NCBI GenBank assembly: GCA_963576725.1
Contig: OY755244.1
Span: forward strand, 34,568,446-34,632,445
Length of the DNA stretch: 64,000 nt
Origin: Azorinus chamasolen
Lineage: Eukaryota > Mollusca > Bivalvia > Cardiida > Solecurtidae
Reading direction: 5' to 3'
The notes under the pieces are model-generated. The model was not told the origin of the DNA. It made no database searches and saw only the letters and a program-made list of their open reading frames with translations. This document shows positions 1-10,486 of the stretch, in pieces (the stretch's first letter is position 1; every line of letters starts with the position of its first letter). A program made the translations under genes and the position numbers.

Positions 1-48
1 GCCATTTTTCAATAGAAACATATAGTGAAAACTTTGAAAATCTTCTCC
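1..48. repeat. Fragment of the ~155-bp repeat unit also arrayed at 51460-52640
   Basis: The stretch reading AATAGAAACATATAGTGAAA followed by ACTTTGAAAATCTTCTCCTG matches the repeated unit at 51460-52640 almost base for base. It is cut on the right by the SINE that follows. Confidence 0.75.
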
Positions 49-290
49 TGAAACATGGCAGAGTGGTTATGGTCTTCGACTGTCAAGCACTTAGCCCCTC
101 ACCACTGTGGGTTCGAATCCCGGTGTGGAAGCCTTCCAACTGGCTTGTGGTAGGTCGTGGTTCTACTTGGATGTTCTTCTGTGCACCAAATAATGCAATT
201 TGTTCCATGCACAGAATAATCTCTGGGATCCACCTGTAATTAGCTGGACGTCGTGATATGAAATTCTGTTAAAAAGACATAAAATCCAAT
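48..290 (+). mobile_element. tRNA-derived SINE with mollusc-type 3' tail
   Basis: An RNA polymerase III A box, TGGCAGAGTGG, lies at 56-66 and a perfect B box, GGTTCGAATCC, at 110-120, as in the head of a tRNA gene. The tail does not fold as a tRNA acceptor stem. It continues into a body (GGTGTGGAAGCCTTCCAACTGG) and a tail (CCACCTGTAATTAGCTGGAC ... GATATGAAATTCTGTT) of the kind I know from mollusc SINEs with a conserved 'Meta-like' 3' domain. It interrupts the repeat at 1-48. Family naming is from memory; the A/B boxes are read directly. Confidence 0.8.
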
Positions 291-296
291 ATGAGG

Positions 297-516
297 GAAT
301 GGAGTAACCGGTACTGTGCAGGACACGATTTACTTATGTCCTTTGCAAACAGTGTAGGCCAGATGAGAGGGCTCCTAAAGGAGCCCTCTCATCTGGGTCT
401 GCACTGTTTGTCGTGTTACACTTTTCCTTAGAAAAATTCCTAAATGTTCAACATAAGCTTGACCTGATTGAGTTTTGGAACAGTCCCATTTGATATGTGA
501 GCGTTGTAAGGGTTAA
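297..516. mobile_element. Hairpin MITE, family H3
   Basis: The centre is a near-perfect palindrome: GCAAACAGTGTAGGCCAGAT, then GAGGGCTCCTAAAGGAGCCCTC, then ATCTGGGTCTGCACTGTTTG. The right end is GTAAGGGTTAA, the TTAA terminus shared by H1-H3. A fuller copy lies at 34351-34565. Confidence 0.8.
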
Positions 517-772
517 GAATAACCAACTTATGTCAGTACATAATGTATAGATTTCTTATGTAAATGTATTCAATATCTCGACTGTATATCATATAATGGA
601 AAATTGTGTTGTATTTAGCATATATGATGCATTTATCGTATATCGAGTGTATGTGGTGCATTTATTTATCGTATATCAATCACAAATTGAATGTTTATCT
701 TGACAGCAAACATGATCCCACTACTGCAGTTGGGTGTATATATATATGATACAGGGCCATCATGGCTCTCTG
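517..772. other. Unassigned AT-rich stretch
   Basis: No gene is visible. Short direct repeats built on TCGTATATC occur between about 580 and 690, followed by a short TA run near 737-750. Confidence 0.5.
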
Positions 773-779
773 TCTCTCT

Positions 780-1030
780 CTTTCCTTCGTATAAATGCCT
801 TTCACACATTTTCATGCATTTGCAAACAGAGTAGACCCAGATCAGACGTCTGCTAAAGAAGCCGTCTGATCAGGGTCTGCTCTGTTTGCTTATGAAATAA
901 TGTAGATATGGCTCTACAGCTTCTAGCAATACCAAAAATTCATGCCTATATAAGCCAGTATAAAAATTCACCTAATAAATATTCATGATATTATTATTTT
1001 TTTAAGGAATGCTAAACAGGGAAAGGGTTA
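780..1030 (+). mobile_element. Hairpin MITE, family H2
   Basis: This copy begins with a variant of CCTTTCCCTCATATAAATGCC. It carries the GCAAACAGAGTAGACCCAGA palindrome and runs through the family's long A/T arm with AATATTCATGATATTATTAT to end in GGGAAAGGGTTA. The palindrome tip is mutated (GTCTGCTAAAGAAGCCGTC). Confidence 0.8.
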
Positions 1031-1084
1031 TTTAGTGCCCTTGATAGATGAAAAAAGTCATATTTTACCATGGTAAATTGCCAG

Positions 1085-1215
1085 GATCAGAGTACAAAGT
1101 GCTCAGGGTGAGCTTTTGTGATCGCCTGATGTCCGTCGTCCGTCGTCAACAATTTGAACCGTCTGCAAATAAGTGAAATACTGTTGGTCGGAGGTAAAAC
1201 CCAACTCGCTCACTC
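1085..1215. repeat. Fragments of an AGCTCACC-type repeat and a SINE tail
   Basis: The text AGAGTACAAAGTGCTCAGGG, then TGAGCTTTTGTGATCGCCTG, matches the start of the repeat at 51386. It then runs into GAAATACTGTTGGTCGGAGG, which resembles the SINE 3' tail seen at 7198-7270. Confidence 0.55.
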
Positions 1216-1322
1216 TCTACATTGGCTGATGTTCATGCAGTTATGAAAAGAATATTCATCGTAAATTATAATGTGCAGAGATTATAATTATGATAATGTG
1301 CAGAGGTGCCAGTAGAGCTTTA

Positions 1323-1660
1323 CAGTAAAACCCTCTAAACCAGACTTTCAGACAGGTGGTAGCATAATGCAGGTTGAAAGTCAGGCAGAAAGCTCCCTTG
1401 GGAGCTTTCTGCATCACTTTCACCCTGCATTAACCCGTTACTCCATAAATATGCCTTTCTGCTCCTTTGGAAACAGAGTATATACTGATCATGGTCTGCT
1501 CTGTTTACTTATGATATGGATATGATTCTACATATCTGCCATGGCCAAAATATCATGTGTCCATGACATTGTGATATCAAACCAATTAATAAAATTAATA
1601 TTCATGATTTTATTTTTCTTAAGTGAATATTCAAGAAGTAATAAATGGGTTATTTTTGCA
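1323..1660. mobile_element. H5-like MITE fused to an H2 MITE
   Basis: A TA is followed by CAGTAAAACCCTCTAAACCA and a palindrome (GCAGGTTGAAAGTCAGGCAG ... AGCTCCCTTGGGAGCT ... CTTTCACCCTGC) of the H5 type. At 1432 this passes without a gap into TTAACCCGTTACTCCATAAA of a degenerate H2 copy lacking part of its palindrome. The H5-like copy has lost its right terminus. Confidence 0.65.
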
Positions 1661-2196
1661 GCCACCTGCATTAAAAAATCTAAATTGTTCTTTATTAAAA
1701 TTAAAATTCCAGTTTATAGGTGTTTTATTCCTGTTTTCTAAGGAATCAAGTACTGGTTTTATTGTGACTCTGAAAAGTCTCTTTATGTATTGGGGTATAT
1801 AGCTGTCTATAGGACTGCCTTCTTCTTTATTTACAGGTACTTTTATGTTTTATGTGAGTACACATTTCCAGTTCAATAAACTCAGCTCAAGTAGTTTCAG
1901 ATAATTGAATTTATCCTGAAATTCCATGTGTGCTTGAGGTGTGTAAATAAACTTAAGTCATTGATCACAGAAGGATAAATGATACTACATGTATAAGCAC
2001 CATAATTATTCTGAATATTTGGCTAACCATTAAAATTTTACGCCATGAATATTCATGTCAGAAATATTGACATCATGAATATTAATAAGATGAAGTTTAA
2101 CAATTGCTCATAGACATGGGAAGTTTTGGCCATTGTAAGTAGAAACTGTACAATCATATCCAGGCGCGGATTTAGAGGGGGACGGAGCTGGCATAC

Positions 2197-2197
2197 G

Positions 2198-2229
<32 letters not shown>

Positions 2230-2242
2230 AAAAAAAAATAAT
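2197..2242. repeat. Homopolymer tract C18 followed by A-rich run
   Basis: About 18 consecutive C residues are followed by A10 and A8 runs broken by single T bases. This is a slippage-prone low-complexity tract, so its exact length in the assembly is uncertain. Confidence 0.85.
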
Positions 2243-2256
2243 TGCCAAACTATATA

Positions 2257-2400
2257 CAGTAAAACCTCTCTATAACGACCACTAAATTGTGTTAATTAGT
2301 TGGTATTTAGAGCAGGTGGCTGCCTATTAGAGCAAGGTGAAAGCAAGGAACGTTCTGTTTTACTTTCACCTTGCTTTAAGCAGCCACCTGCCTATAATAC
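2257..2400. mobile_element. Truncated H5 MITE
   Basis: TA, then CAGTAAAACCTCTCTATAAC, starts a copy of the 204-bp H5 element. The central tip is altered and the right terminus is missing after CAGCCACCTGCC. Confidence 0.75.
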
Positions 2401-2492
2401 AGCTCTTTTTCAACATGACTTTTGTATTACAAACACACTATTTATTTATGTCATCAAACATAAAAGTCTCCAAAATAACCTCGTGTAAATTT

Positions 2493-2625
2493 GAAACCAT
2501 TGTGATAAATAGAGCATTTGCTCCTATGGAGCAAATGCTCTATTTATCACAATGGTTTCATTAAGAGACTTTTACAGAGGTGTGGAAAGGCGAATTTATG
2601 GAGGAAAGTTTTATCCCTTTCCCTG
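2493..2625 (+). mobile_element. Hairpin MITE H1, right part
   Basis: The perfect central palindrome lies at 2493-2559 (arm GAAACCATTGTGATAAATAG, tip GCTCCTATGGAGC). The right arm follows (ACTTTTACAGAGGTGTGGAAAGG). The left arm is absent. Confidence 0.8.
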
Positions 2626-2679
2626 TTCTGTGTTTATTACAAATTGAGATTTGGTGTCGATCCTAAAGTGCAACCCTTT

Positions 2680-3024
2680 CAAGGCACAGTCACATGCACA
2701 GTTATTTACAAATAATGTAGACCTAGATCATAGGGCTCCTCCTCAGGGTCTTCATTGTTTGTCATTCAAAATCCTCTAGCAAGTTTAAACATTTCATACT
2801 GAATGGACTGTGGTCAACCCATTCCTTCATAGGCTATTTTTAGATACAATCTCTTTGAATAAACCTACCAAAAAGGAGCATCTACTAGAGAAAAGGAAAA
2901 TTTTAGAATTTTGATGAATAGAGCATTTGTTCCTAGAGGAGCAAATGCTGTATTTATCACAATGGTTTCAAGAAGTGACTTTAACAGAGGTGTAGAAAGG
3001 CGTATTTATGGAGGAAAGGGTTAA
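2680..3024 (+). mobile_element. H3 remnant followed by H1 MITE
   Basis: 2680-2815 is a degraded H3 copy (ATAATGTAGACCTAGATCAT, GTCTTCATTGTTTGTCATTC). 2816-3024 is a full-length H1 copy from AACCCATTCCTTCATAGGCT to GGAGGAAAGGGTTAA; the left half of its palindrome is shortened. Confidence 0.75.
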
Positions 3025-3291
3025 ACAATATTTGAACGATAATCCACTCAGGGTTGAAAGAATTAAAGTAAATATGAGAAAAAGCTCAGGTGTCGATTTA
3101 AACTTATCCAATTAATTAGTACATAATTGGCAACATTATATTGAGAGCTACATGTGTAAAAAGTGAAGAACAGGCATTAAAATATGAAATAAAAGTGTGC
3201 TACGCTAGCTAAATCTTAGTTTATTGTAGGTGAAATTATTTTTTATCCAGATGAGACACAAACCTCAACATTCCCTCATGATCCAAACAAC

Positions 3292-3648
3292 TTAAAGGGG
3301 AAGTCCGTACATTTGATACGTTTCAAAAGTGCCTAAAATATATGAAACCAAGCAAATAAAACACCAAAGAAGACACAACTTCATATGTTTGATACATTAT
3401 TCAGCAATGTAATATTTTTTATTTGGCTCGCGTTTCAGTTTCATTAACTGTTCGACCAAGGTCAATAGTATTTTGTTGTAGAACAAAAATTATAAGTGTC
3501 GATAAAAACGGTTTATTTTGTATCACAGGGGCATTTTTTTATATAAGTTCAAATTGACAATCTTCATAATAATGATTGAATATAAAAATATATTATTTTT
3601 TATGACATTATTGAAAATATGCTTTCATTGTAGGGACTTCCTCTTTAA
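3292..3648. mobile_element. TTAA-flanked MITE of 357 bp (distinct family)
   Basis: TTAAAGGGGAAGTCC at the left is matched in inverted orientation by GGACTTCCTCTTTAA at the right, so both ends carry TTAA and a roughly 20-bp imperfect inverted repeat. The interior is AT-rich and non-coding. The TTAA target suggests piggyBac-type mobilisation. The family is distinct from H1-H3 because it lacks a central hairpin. Confidence 0.7.
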
Positions 3649-3651
3649 CAG

Positions 3652-3915
3652 TTAACCCTTTCCCTCATATAAACGCCTTTAATGCATTTGCAAACAGAGA
3701 AGACCCAGATCAGACGGCTCCTATTGGAGCCGTCTGATCAGGGTCTGCCCTGTTTAATTATGACAATTGATACAGGTCTAATTCTACAGATCTGATTCTA
3801 CAGTTTTCGTTAAAACATAAAATTTCCTTGAAAAGATTACATTAAAAACACTCAGCTGATAAATATTCCTGATGTCGTTATTTCTTACATGAGTATTGAA
3901 CTTGGAAAGAGTTAA
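3652..3915 (+). mobile_element. Hairpin MITE H2, complete
   Basis: TTAACCCTTTCCCTCATATA at the left and GGAAAGAGTTAA at the right enclose the H2 palindrome, with tip GGCTCCTATTGGAGCC. It is one of the best-preserved copies for defining the family: about 264 bp, palindrome off-centre toward the left end. Confidence 0.85.
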
Positions 3916-4124
3916 TTGTATAATGTGTATTTGCAGAAAAAATTATAATGTAGAAAAAGAGAAGAAGATACTGGTTTGAAAAATGAGATTAAAATTGAGA
4001 AAACTGAAATTTGCTCAGCTGTCAAAAGTTAATGAATGAAATGATTCTTGGGTTTTTTTCTGTTTCTTTCTTTAAAATTAATATTGCTGTTGTTAGTTGG
4101 TAAATCATTTATGAATGCATGTAG

Positions 4125-4146
4125 CTCTCTCTCTCTCTCTCTCTCT
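4125..4146. repeat. (CT)n microsatellite
   Basis: An uninterrupted run of eleven CT units. Confidence 0.9.
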
Positions 4147-4430
4147 GATTACACAACAAACTTCAGTAAACCTTGGAATGAGTCATACCCTGCATATCAA
4201 GGGTTCCTTTTAAAACTATTCAGATTCTTAGAATTTTAAAAAAAGTGTAACAAAATATCTTTTAACGGAGAATTTTCTATAGGATATTTTGAATTTGAAT
4301 TCATCAGATAGTGCTGTGCCGCCTTCGTGCGTCATCAACAATTACTTTAAAGAACGTCTCCTTTTAAACTACTTTGGCCAATTTCAAACATCACAGGATT
4401 GGTCATTGAGTGGTACTGTACCTGATTCAG

Positions 4431-4600
4431 TTAACCCTTTCAACCCGGTATATGCATACACTGTCATATGCAAACAGTGTAGACCCAGACCAGAGGGCTC
4501 CTAGAGGAGCCCTCTGATCTGGGTCTGCACTGTTTGTCATTCAAAATCCTCAAGAAAGTTTAATCCTTTCGTACTGAGTGGACTCTGGGCTATTCCACAC
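4431..4600 (+). mobile_element. Hairpin MITE H3, left part
   Basis: TTAACCCTTTCAACCCGG leads into the perfect H3 palindrome (GCAAACAGTGTAGACCCAGA, tip GGGCTCCTAGAGGAGCCC). The remainder follows as AAAATCCTCAAGAAAGTTTA. Confidence 0.8.
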
Positions 4601-4687
4601 TATTTCCACAATAGATATATAATAAGGATGAGAACTTCAGTACTCAGTCATTCATCTGTTGAAGTACCCAGGTACTCAGAAGCTGTA

Positions 4688-4892
4688 CAGTAAAACCCCT
4701 CTGAACCAGAATTTTGATAAAGAACAATTTGGGTCTTTTTAGGAAGGTGGCTGCTTAATGCGGAGTGAAAGTCATCCAGAAAGCTCCCATATGACTTAAT
4801 ATTTTGTTCATACTTCCATTATAAGGATGCAGTGAATTAATATTCATGATGTAATTAATTCTCACATGAATATTCATGGAGTAAGGGGTTAA
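4688..4892. mobile_element. H5-like fragment joined to an H2 right end
   Basis: TA, then CAGTAAAACCCCTCTGAACC, starts an H5-like element. It is broken in its palindrome near 4790 and passes into the H2 right end (AATATTCATGATGTAATTAA ... GGAGTAAGGGGTTAA). Confidence 0.65.
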
Positions 4893-5018
4893 TAGATCAT
4901 TAACAAGATTTTTAATTTGTGTTTATGTCCCATTATTATTGACGTAATGCAAGCAATGTAAAACCATATCATCCATAGCACTGAAAATATTTCACATGTA
5001 CCTCAGTCCAGAGTGTCA

Positions 5019-5238
5019 TTAACCCATTACCTCATAGGCTATTTTTAGATCCAACCTCTTTGAAGAAATCTACCGAAAAGGAGCATTAACTAGAAACAAG
5101 GGAAAGTTTTAGAATTTTGTAGTTTGAAACCATTGTGATTAATAGAGCATTTACTCCTATAGGAGCAAATGCTCTATTTATTGCAATGGTTTCAAAAAGT
5201 GACTATTACAGAGGCGTATTTATGGATGAAAGGGTTAA
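5019..5238 (+). mobile_element. Hairpin MITE H1, complete
   Basis: TTAACCCATTACCTCATAGG to GATGAAAGGGTTAA. The central palindrome is intact, with tip GCTCCTATAGGAGC flanked by TTTA/AAAT. The length is about 220 bp, typical for the family. Confidence 0.88.
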
Positions 5239-5349
5239 ATAAAGGGAGCTGGTGAATTAATGGAAAACAATGTAAAGGTCAACCATAGAAGACAATTTTT
5301 GTGATGGCAGTGATGTGTGCCATACCATTCCTGTATTCTGTCTTACTGT

Positions 5350-5503
5350 TTACATTACTCCACTCTGTTTGCTTTTGAAATAATATAGATATGATTTTGC
5401 CATGGCCAAAAATATGTTTTCATCTGTCATGATAAAAAATTAACTAATTAATATTCATGGTGTCATTTTTTCTTACATGAATATTCATGGAGTAAAGGGT
5501 TAA
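5350..5503 (+). mobile_element. Hairpin MITE H2, right part
   Basis: CTCTGTTTGCTTTTGAAATA to GGAGTAAAGGGTTAA: the right half of H2 without the left palindrome arm. Its terminal TTAA is shared with the next H1 element. Confidence 0.75.
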
Positions 5504-6726
5504 CCCATTCCCTTATATTAACAACTTTTGACGACTCTGTAAAAATCTATTTGTGAAACCATTGTGATAAATATCGTGGATGGACCAGTTTCGGTGCACT
5601 TAGCAATCAAACCGATCGCGGTGATCACAAATCTTAAAAATGTATGAAAAAAACTAATATTACCTTTGTAATAGGTCTTCTAAGTTAAATCAGTGTAAAT
5701 TAATTCCCAAAATATTCCATATTTATCGCGGTTGAAACCTTTTTAATGACGTAGCCATTTTGTACTATTATCTGCCCTATTTCGGTGCGGCTTATGTTTT
5801 ATCCAAATACAGTGTTCAACAAAAGTGTATGACTACATTAATTTTGTAAATCAAAAGTAGTAGGTCTGTAACTTATTTTTTAACTTTGAACTGTTAAAAC
5901 AAAATGAAATACATATCAAACAAATTATGCATGTTGTAACGAATTTAAAGTATTTTTATAACAATAACCATTTATTGTCAATGTTCTTACCTTGTTTAAA
6001 CTCATTATTTCCCTGGAATTTGTGCATTTTGACTAAAACTAGTAAGACTTTTTTTTCTCAGTAAAATATTATTGGATTTAAATCTAGTAGGTATCTCTCC
6101 GGCATGAAAAGAATTAGGCCTCTATCCTGTATGAATAAACTAAAGTAGGTCTCCGCTCTGTAAGGTCTCTCTTCTATGTGAAAAAAATAGTGAAGGACAT
6201 ATTTTTGGACATAGCCTGTACTTGAAAAACAATGAGCAGAGGCATCGAAGTCATGTGACTTTGCTGCAGCATATATCTCAACAAAATTGAGAGAAACGTT
6301 TTCAAGACAGTATTTTTTGGAACAAAAGTTATCTAAGTGAAAACAGACATAAGGAAAATGGCTGAAATTGCTATGCTTTATCAAATATAGTAAGTAACTT
6401 AACTGTTTGCAGCACATTTTAGATTTTTTTTGACAGCGATGACAGGTATTTGTTTATTTTGTGGATTGCAAAAAGTGATGACCTAATTCAGCTCTTCTTA
6501 AAGAAGATATCGTTTCCCAAGTAAAGTGCACCGAAATAGGGCATGCACGAAACAGGGCCATCGACGATAGAGCATTTGCTCCCATAGAGCAAATGCTCTA
6601 TTTATCACAATGGTTTCAAATCTACACAATTCTAACATTTTCCTTTTCTCTAGTTAAAGCTCCTTTTCAGTAGATTTATTCAAAGAGGTTGGGTCTAAAA
6701 ATAGCCTATGAAGTTAAATGGGTTAA
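5500..6726 (-). mobile_element. Hairpin MITE H1 interrupted by a 994-bp insertion
   Basis: TTAACCCATTCCC at 5500 and AAATGGGTTAA at 6726 are the ends of one H1 copy in reverse orientation. Its left palindrome arm breaks after GTGATAAATA (5573) and resumes as TAGAGCATTTGC at 6568. Joining the two across a single TA restores the normal palindrome. Confidence 0.85.
5574..6567. mobile_element. TA-flanked non-autonomous DNA transposon
   Basis: The element is bounded by the target duplication TA (5572-5573 and 6568-6569). Its ends are inverted repeats: TCGTGGATGGACCAGTTTCG at the left, and the reverse complement of the right end reads TCGTCGATGGCCCTGTTTCG. Internally, TTTCGGTGCACTT also recurs inverted near 5590 and 6530. 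The TA duplication suggests Tc1/mariner-type mobilisation. No transposase motif is recognisable inside; an open frame at 6417-6058 on the minus strand has no family resemblance I can see. Confidence 0.8.
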
Positions 6727-7038
6727 CAGTGTTTGGTAAGAGCTAATTCACTATACGACAGGCCTGGGTAGTACAGGCAAATACAGCAGTTATTTTTTCT
6801 CCTGTGCTATTTAGTTCATATAGATTTGCGAAATTGGCTATATAGAGCTCATTTGTGGTATAACTGCAATTTCTCAGCATCTGATACAGCCTGTATCAAT
6901 ATGTCTACAGGAATAAAGATGTCATGATGATTTATTTGTCTATGTCTTCTTTCCTTGCATTAAAGGGCTGCTACCAACAGTAATTATTAGTTGTCTGTTG
7001 ATTCCGTTTCAGATTTTTGTTCTGAAGATTTTGTATTT
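6727..7038. other. Unassigned AT-rich stretch
   Basis: No gene, palindrome or repeat unit is recognised here. Confidence 0.4.
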
Positions 7039-7197
7039 TAATCCTTTCCTCCATAAATACGCCTTTCTATGCCTCTGTGAAAATCACATTTTGAAACCAT
7101 TGTGATAAATAGAGCATTTGCTCCTTTAGGAGCAAATGGTTTATTTATCACAATGGTTTCAAACTACAAAATTTTAAAATTTTCCTTTTCTTTAGTT
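7039..7197 (-). mobile_element. Truncated hairpin MITE H1
   Basis: It starts with AATCCTTTCCTCCATAAATA and carries the palindrome at 7093-7160. It breaks off in the arm after CCTTTTCTTTAGTTTTC, where a SINE tail begins. Confidence 0.8.
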
Positions 7198-7270
7198 TTC
7201 TTCCACCTGTAATTAGCTGGACATTTCGATATCAATGAAATACTGTTAAAGTGAGGTAAACCCCAATTTT
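7198..7270 (+). mobile_element. 3' tail of a SINE
   Basis: CCACCTGTAATTAGCTGGAC is identical to the tail of the SINE at 48-290. It is followed by GAAATACTGTTAAAGTGAGG. The tRNA-like head is absent. Confidence 0.7.
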
Positions 7271-7279
7271 ACAAACCAG

Positions 7280-7592
7280 ATGAGAGGGGAGACTGGGTAT
7301 CCTGATATTTAGAGTAATTACAGTACTCAGCATGGTATCCTGATATTTAGGATAATTAAGGTACCAAGCACAGTATCCTGGTATTTGGGGTAATTCCAGT
7401 ACTCAGCATGATGTCCTAATATTTAGGGTAGTTACTGTAATCAACATGGTATCCTGATACCTATTCATGGGTCCTGCTCGGCATGGTATCATAATAATTA
7501 GGGTAACTACTGTACTCTGCATGGTGTCTCGATATTTAGGGTAGTATGATACTCAACATGGTATCCTGATATTTAGGATAGAGCACTCGACA
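7280..7592. repeat. ~37-bp minisatellite, left part
   Basis: About eight degenerate copies of a unit near GTATCCTGATATTTAGGGTA, then ATTACAGTACTCAGCATG. The array stops at 7592 and the same unit resumes in phase at 30994, so the intervening DNA is an insertion. Confidence 0.88.
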
Positions 7593-7610
7593 CCCCTGCT
7601 AACCCCTGCG

Positions 7611-7920
7611 AAATTTTCATGAAGTAGTTCATGAACATAGTTCATGAATAGACATGAACCTAGTTCATCAACAGCAAAATTTGACGTTCATGGATACTCA
7701 TGTTCATGAACCAGTTCATGAATAATAAGTTCATATCATTTCATGAATAAGTTCATGAATAAGTTCATGTCATTTCATGAATAAGTTCATATGTCATTTC
7801 ATGAATAAGTTCACGTCATTTCATGAATAAGTTCATATGTCATTTCATGAATAAGTTCATGTCATTTCATGAATAAGTTCATGTCATTTCATGAATAAGT
7901 TCATGTCCATTCATGAACAT
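7611..7920. repeat. Left subterminal TTCATGAA array of element A
   Basis: About twenty occurrences of TTCATGAA or one-base variants occur, later settling into a direct repeat of roughly 21 bp (AAGTTCATGTCATTTCATGA). The octamer is itself palindromic. Density falls to background right after 7920, next to the end of the BEN gene. This layout resembles the subterminal binding-site clusters of plant CACTA elements. Confidence 0.9.
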
Positions 7921-8003
7921 TGGTTAAATAATCCCAAAAGCAATTCACGAATCAAGGATAAAAAACAAGCAAGATGTAAAAAATACCTAGTTGATCATTA
8001 TTT

Positions 8004-8469
8004 TTATTTTCTTCTTAAAACTTTTTGCAGATTTTCGAACTTTTTTACGAACATATTATGATCGAACTTTGTGTGTTCTTTAACTAGGCTTTCTAGTAGG
8101 GCAAGTTTCGACCCATTTAATGGCGGCCTGGCATTGTCCATATTTTTTATACTCCTTTTTCCAGTCCTTGAAAAACTAATAAGGTCATTTTCTGTAAATA
8201 TGTGCAAGCACAGGAACTTGAAGATATTTTGCTCGCCATGAATATTTTTCATGGAGTCCTTCAGAGAAGGTTCTGAAGGACTATCCGTCATGGTTGCTGG
8301 ACTATCCGGAGTGATGCTTGGGTACTTGTTTGTTGTTGTGTGAATGGGGGATCGAGGTTGAAGTTGTGATGCATGTTTTGGGTCCTTATAGGCCTCAAAT
8401 TTGTCCTCAAGACGTCGGATTCGCCTCTTCAAACTCCTGACCTCCTCTGTGAGTTTTTGAATTTTGTCC
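8004..8469 (-). CDS. Last exon: coiled coil plus BEN-like domain
   Basis: The acceptor TTATTAG at 8476-8470 opens the exon. The reading begins DKIQKLTEEVRSLKRRIRRL, a heptad-patterned coiled coil, then an S/P/T-rich linker, then the C-terminal domain. Diagnostic BEN features are a hydrophobic first helix (FKFLCLHIFTENDLISF), the turn SRTGKR, and the RPPLNGSKLALLESLV helix, matching the family pattern of 'lF..eeL..s..tGkr ... L...kl..i...v'. The stop at 8004-8006 follows LRRK. The domain is slightly short at its C terminus compared with typical BEN domains of about 90 residues. Confidence 0.75.
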
Positions 8470-8504
8470 CTAATAAATAGATTGATAAATATTCATACAT
8501 AATG

Positions 8505-8887
8505 CAGTGTTCTGCCAACGATTATTCCTATATGGGACAATTGTCCCACCTAGCAGAAAAAATAGGGGACATTTCTAAAACCAGTGGGACATGTCTTTGG
8601 AAAACATTGTAGGAAAAGGAGAAATTGCTCATAATGAGCAATTTCTCCTTTTCCCACAATGTTTTCTACCCTATAATAGTAATTTAAATTCACAAGTATC
8701 ACGTTTTATTTTGTCGTATGAAGATTCTTTAAATTTGGAATAGTCTAAATTGTGACATTTGGTAATGGGTTTTAAACTCAGAAATTAATTTTGGATGGGA
8801 CAAAAATCCCATCTGAGTGTTTTTCAGGGGGACATTTTCAATTTTTATGGGACAATGTCTCAGAATCTCCCCCTTGGCAGAACACTG
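8505..8887. mobile_element. TIR MITE in the BEN gene's last intron, with a nested H4 hairpin
   Basis: CAGTGTTCTGCCAA at the left is inverted as TTGGCAGAACACTG at the right. Flanks ACATAATG and AATTAATG match at 6 of 8 positions, a decayed 8-bp duplication consistent with hAT. The interior contains GGGACAATTGTCCCA-type inverted motifs. At 8598-8670 there is a perfect hairpin with arms AGGAGAAATTGCTCAT / ATGAGCAATTTCTCCT, the H4-type palindrome. Confidence 0.7.
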
Positions 8888-9459
8888 AATTAATGAGTTA
8901 TGAAACAATTAATCCTTGACTCCATGGAATTTACCACTTATCAGGAATGAGAAAATGTTACTGACAGAGTAGATATATACAGTGCACTTAACTCTTCAGA
9001 CACAGTTTTCAAATATCGTCTGCATCGGGTGCAGGTGAAAAGCAGTAGTACAGAGCAAAGGGTTAATTTTTTTTACAAGTTTTAGCCAAGAATGATATAG
9101 GCTACATGCAGATTTGACAACTTTCCATAATTGTATCAGTTTTTATCTAAGATATTAAAGGGCCCTTTGAGGGAAAAATTGACGGTCAGGATTTATATTT
9201 TGGTTATCTTATTTGAGAAATAGATCTTTTATAGATTAAACCACAAAATGTGTAAAAAATGATAAAAATTCGCTTTATTTTTTTATATTTATTCGATGTT
9301 TTAATAACCTTACAGCAGTAAGGACTTAGTGAAAAATCTAAATTATATGTTTTGCCAATTCTAAAATTTAAAAAAGCCTGATATACTCTCGTTAACATCA
9401 ACATAGTTCTTTACAGAATTGGAAGTGCAAAATAATACACAACATTAACAAGAGTTTTC

Positions 9460-9745
9460 CGGGGATAATATAGCTTGTCTATCAGGGCTTACTTCAGACC
9501 AGTTATAGCATTAGGTAAAGTCATACAGCATCACCTATTGCATATTAAGGTTAGACTAAAATTCTAAGTCCAAAAAAGGGCACAATTCAGTCAAAATCCA
9601 TTTCAGAGTTGTGGGACTTGACATGCATGGTCATCTGATGACCCTGAATAAGTGTGTGAAGTTTCAAAGCAACAGCATACACAGTGTCTGAGAAAAGGCC
9701 CTGCATGCAAAGGTTTGACCAAGCTCCCCTTGAATAGGCGAGCTA
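9460..9745 (-). repeat. Repeat ending in the CGCCTATTC motif, intronic
   Basis: The right end TTGAATAGGCGAGCTAAAAC and the interior AGACACTGTGTATGC (read in reverse) match the repeat at 25262-25830 in opposite orientation. It lies in an intron of the BEN gene. Confidence 0.6.
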
Positions 9746-10184
9746 AAACAATTGGCAAATATAAGTAGAATAAGTTGAAAATATATTCTAATCATTGTAG
9801 CAGTCGGAGGAAACAATGTTAAAAGGTTGTTATATTTTACCCTGAGGATTCATAACTCGTCTGCAAGTAGCTGTGTCCACTGTCTCGACTCACTACTGAA
9901 CTTGTCCCTGAAATTTTGAATAATACAATACAGTTAAAATTAGAGGTAAAATTACATAAACAGAACCTACAGCCTTAACAAGTGATCTTGCGAGTAAGAT
10001 GGCGCCTTAGACCACACTGCCACATAGGACCATTAATGGTAAGATACCAGGGCTTCTGAAATCACATGTAAAAAAAATTGACCCTTATTTTTGTTATTCG
10101 GGACCTATTTTCATTTAAAAATGCTATAATAAATTGGTCAAGATGTTTTAAGTATGGCCCAAAAGCTCAAGGTGAGCAGTGTTT

Positions 10185-10475
10185 TTCTATAGCGCTTTGG
10201 GCAAATAAACTTTGATTAGTGCCTCTACTAGGTAGCAACCTTAAACAAGAGGCCCTGGATCACTCACCTGAGTGTTTACAAGATATTCCTTAAATTAGGC
10301 CTAGTGACCTATTTTTTGACCGGACTTGGCCTAGATATCACTAATTCAAACATTCTGACAAAGTTTCAACATACTCAAGAGTGTTACCAAGATTTTCCTC
10401 AGATTTGACCTAGTGACCTAGTTTTTGACCCCACATGACCCAGTTTTGATTAATTATGACATAGTGTAGAGAATT
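10185..10475. repeat. Degenerate AGGTCA-containing repeat
   Basis: CAAGAGGCCCTGGATCACTC is followed by CTAGTGACCTA TTTTTTGACC units twice. It is a diverged relative of the AGCTCACC-type and 145-bp repeats. Confidence 0.5.
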
Positions 10476-10486
10476 TTAAACTTTAC

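Noticed and set aside
48..121. A tRNA gene
   Set aside because: A and B boxes are present but there is no matching acceptor stem and the sequence continues into a SINE body, so it is a retroposon head.
6058..6417. A 119-codon minus-strand frame as a gene
   Set aside because: It lies inside a non-autonomous TA element, has low-complexity composition for coding and shows no recognisable motif.
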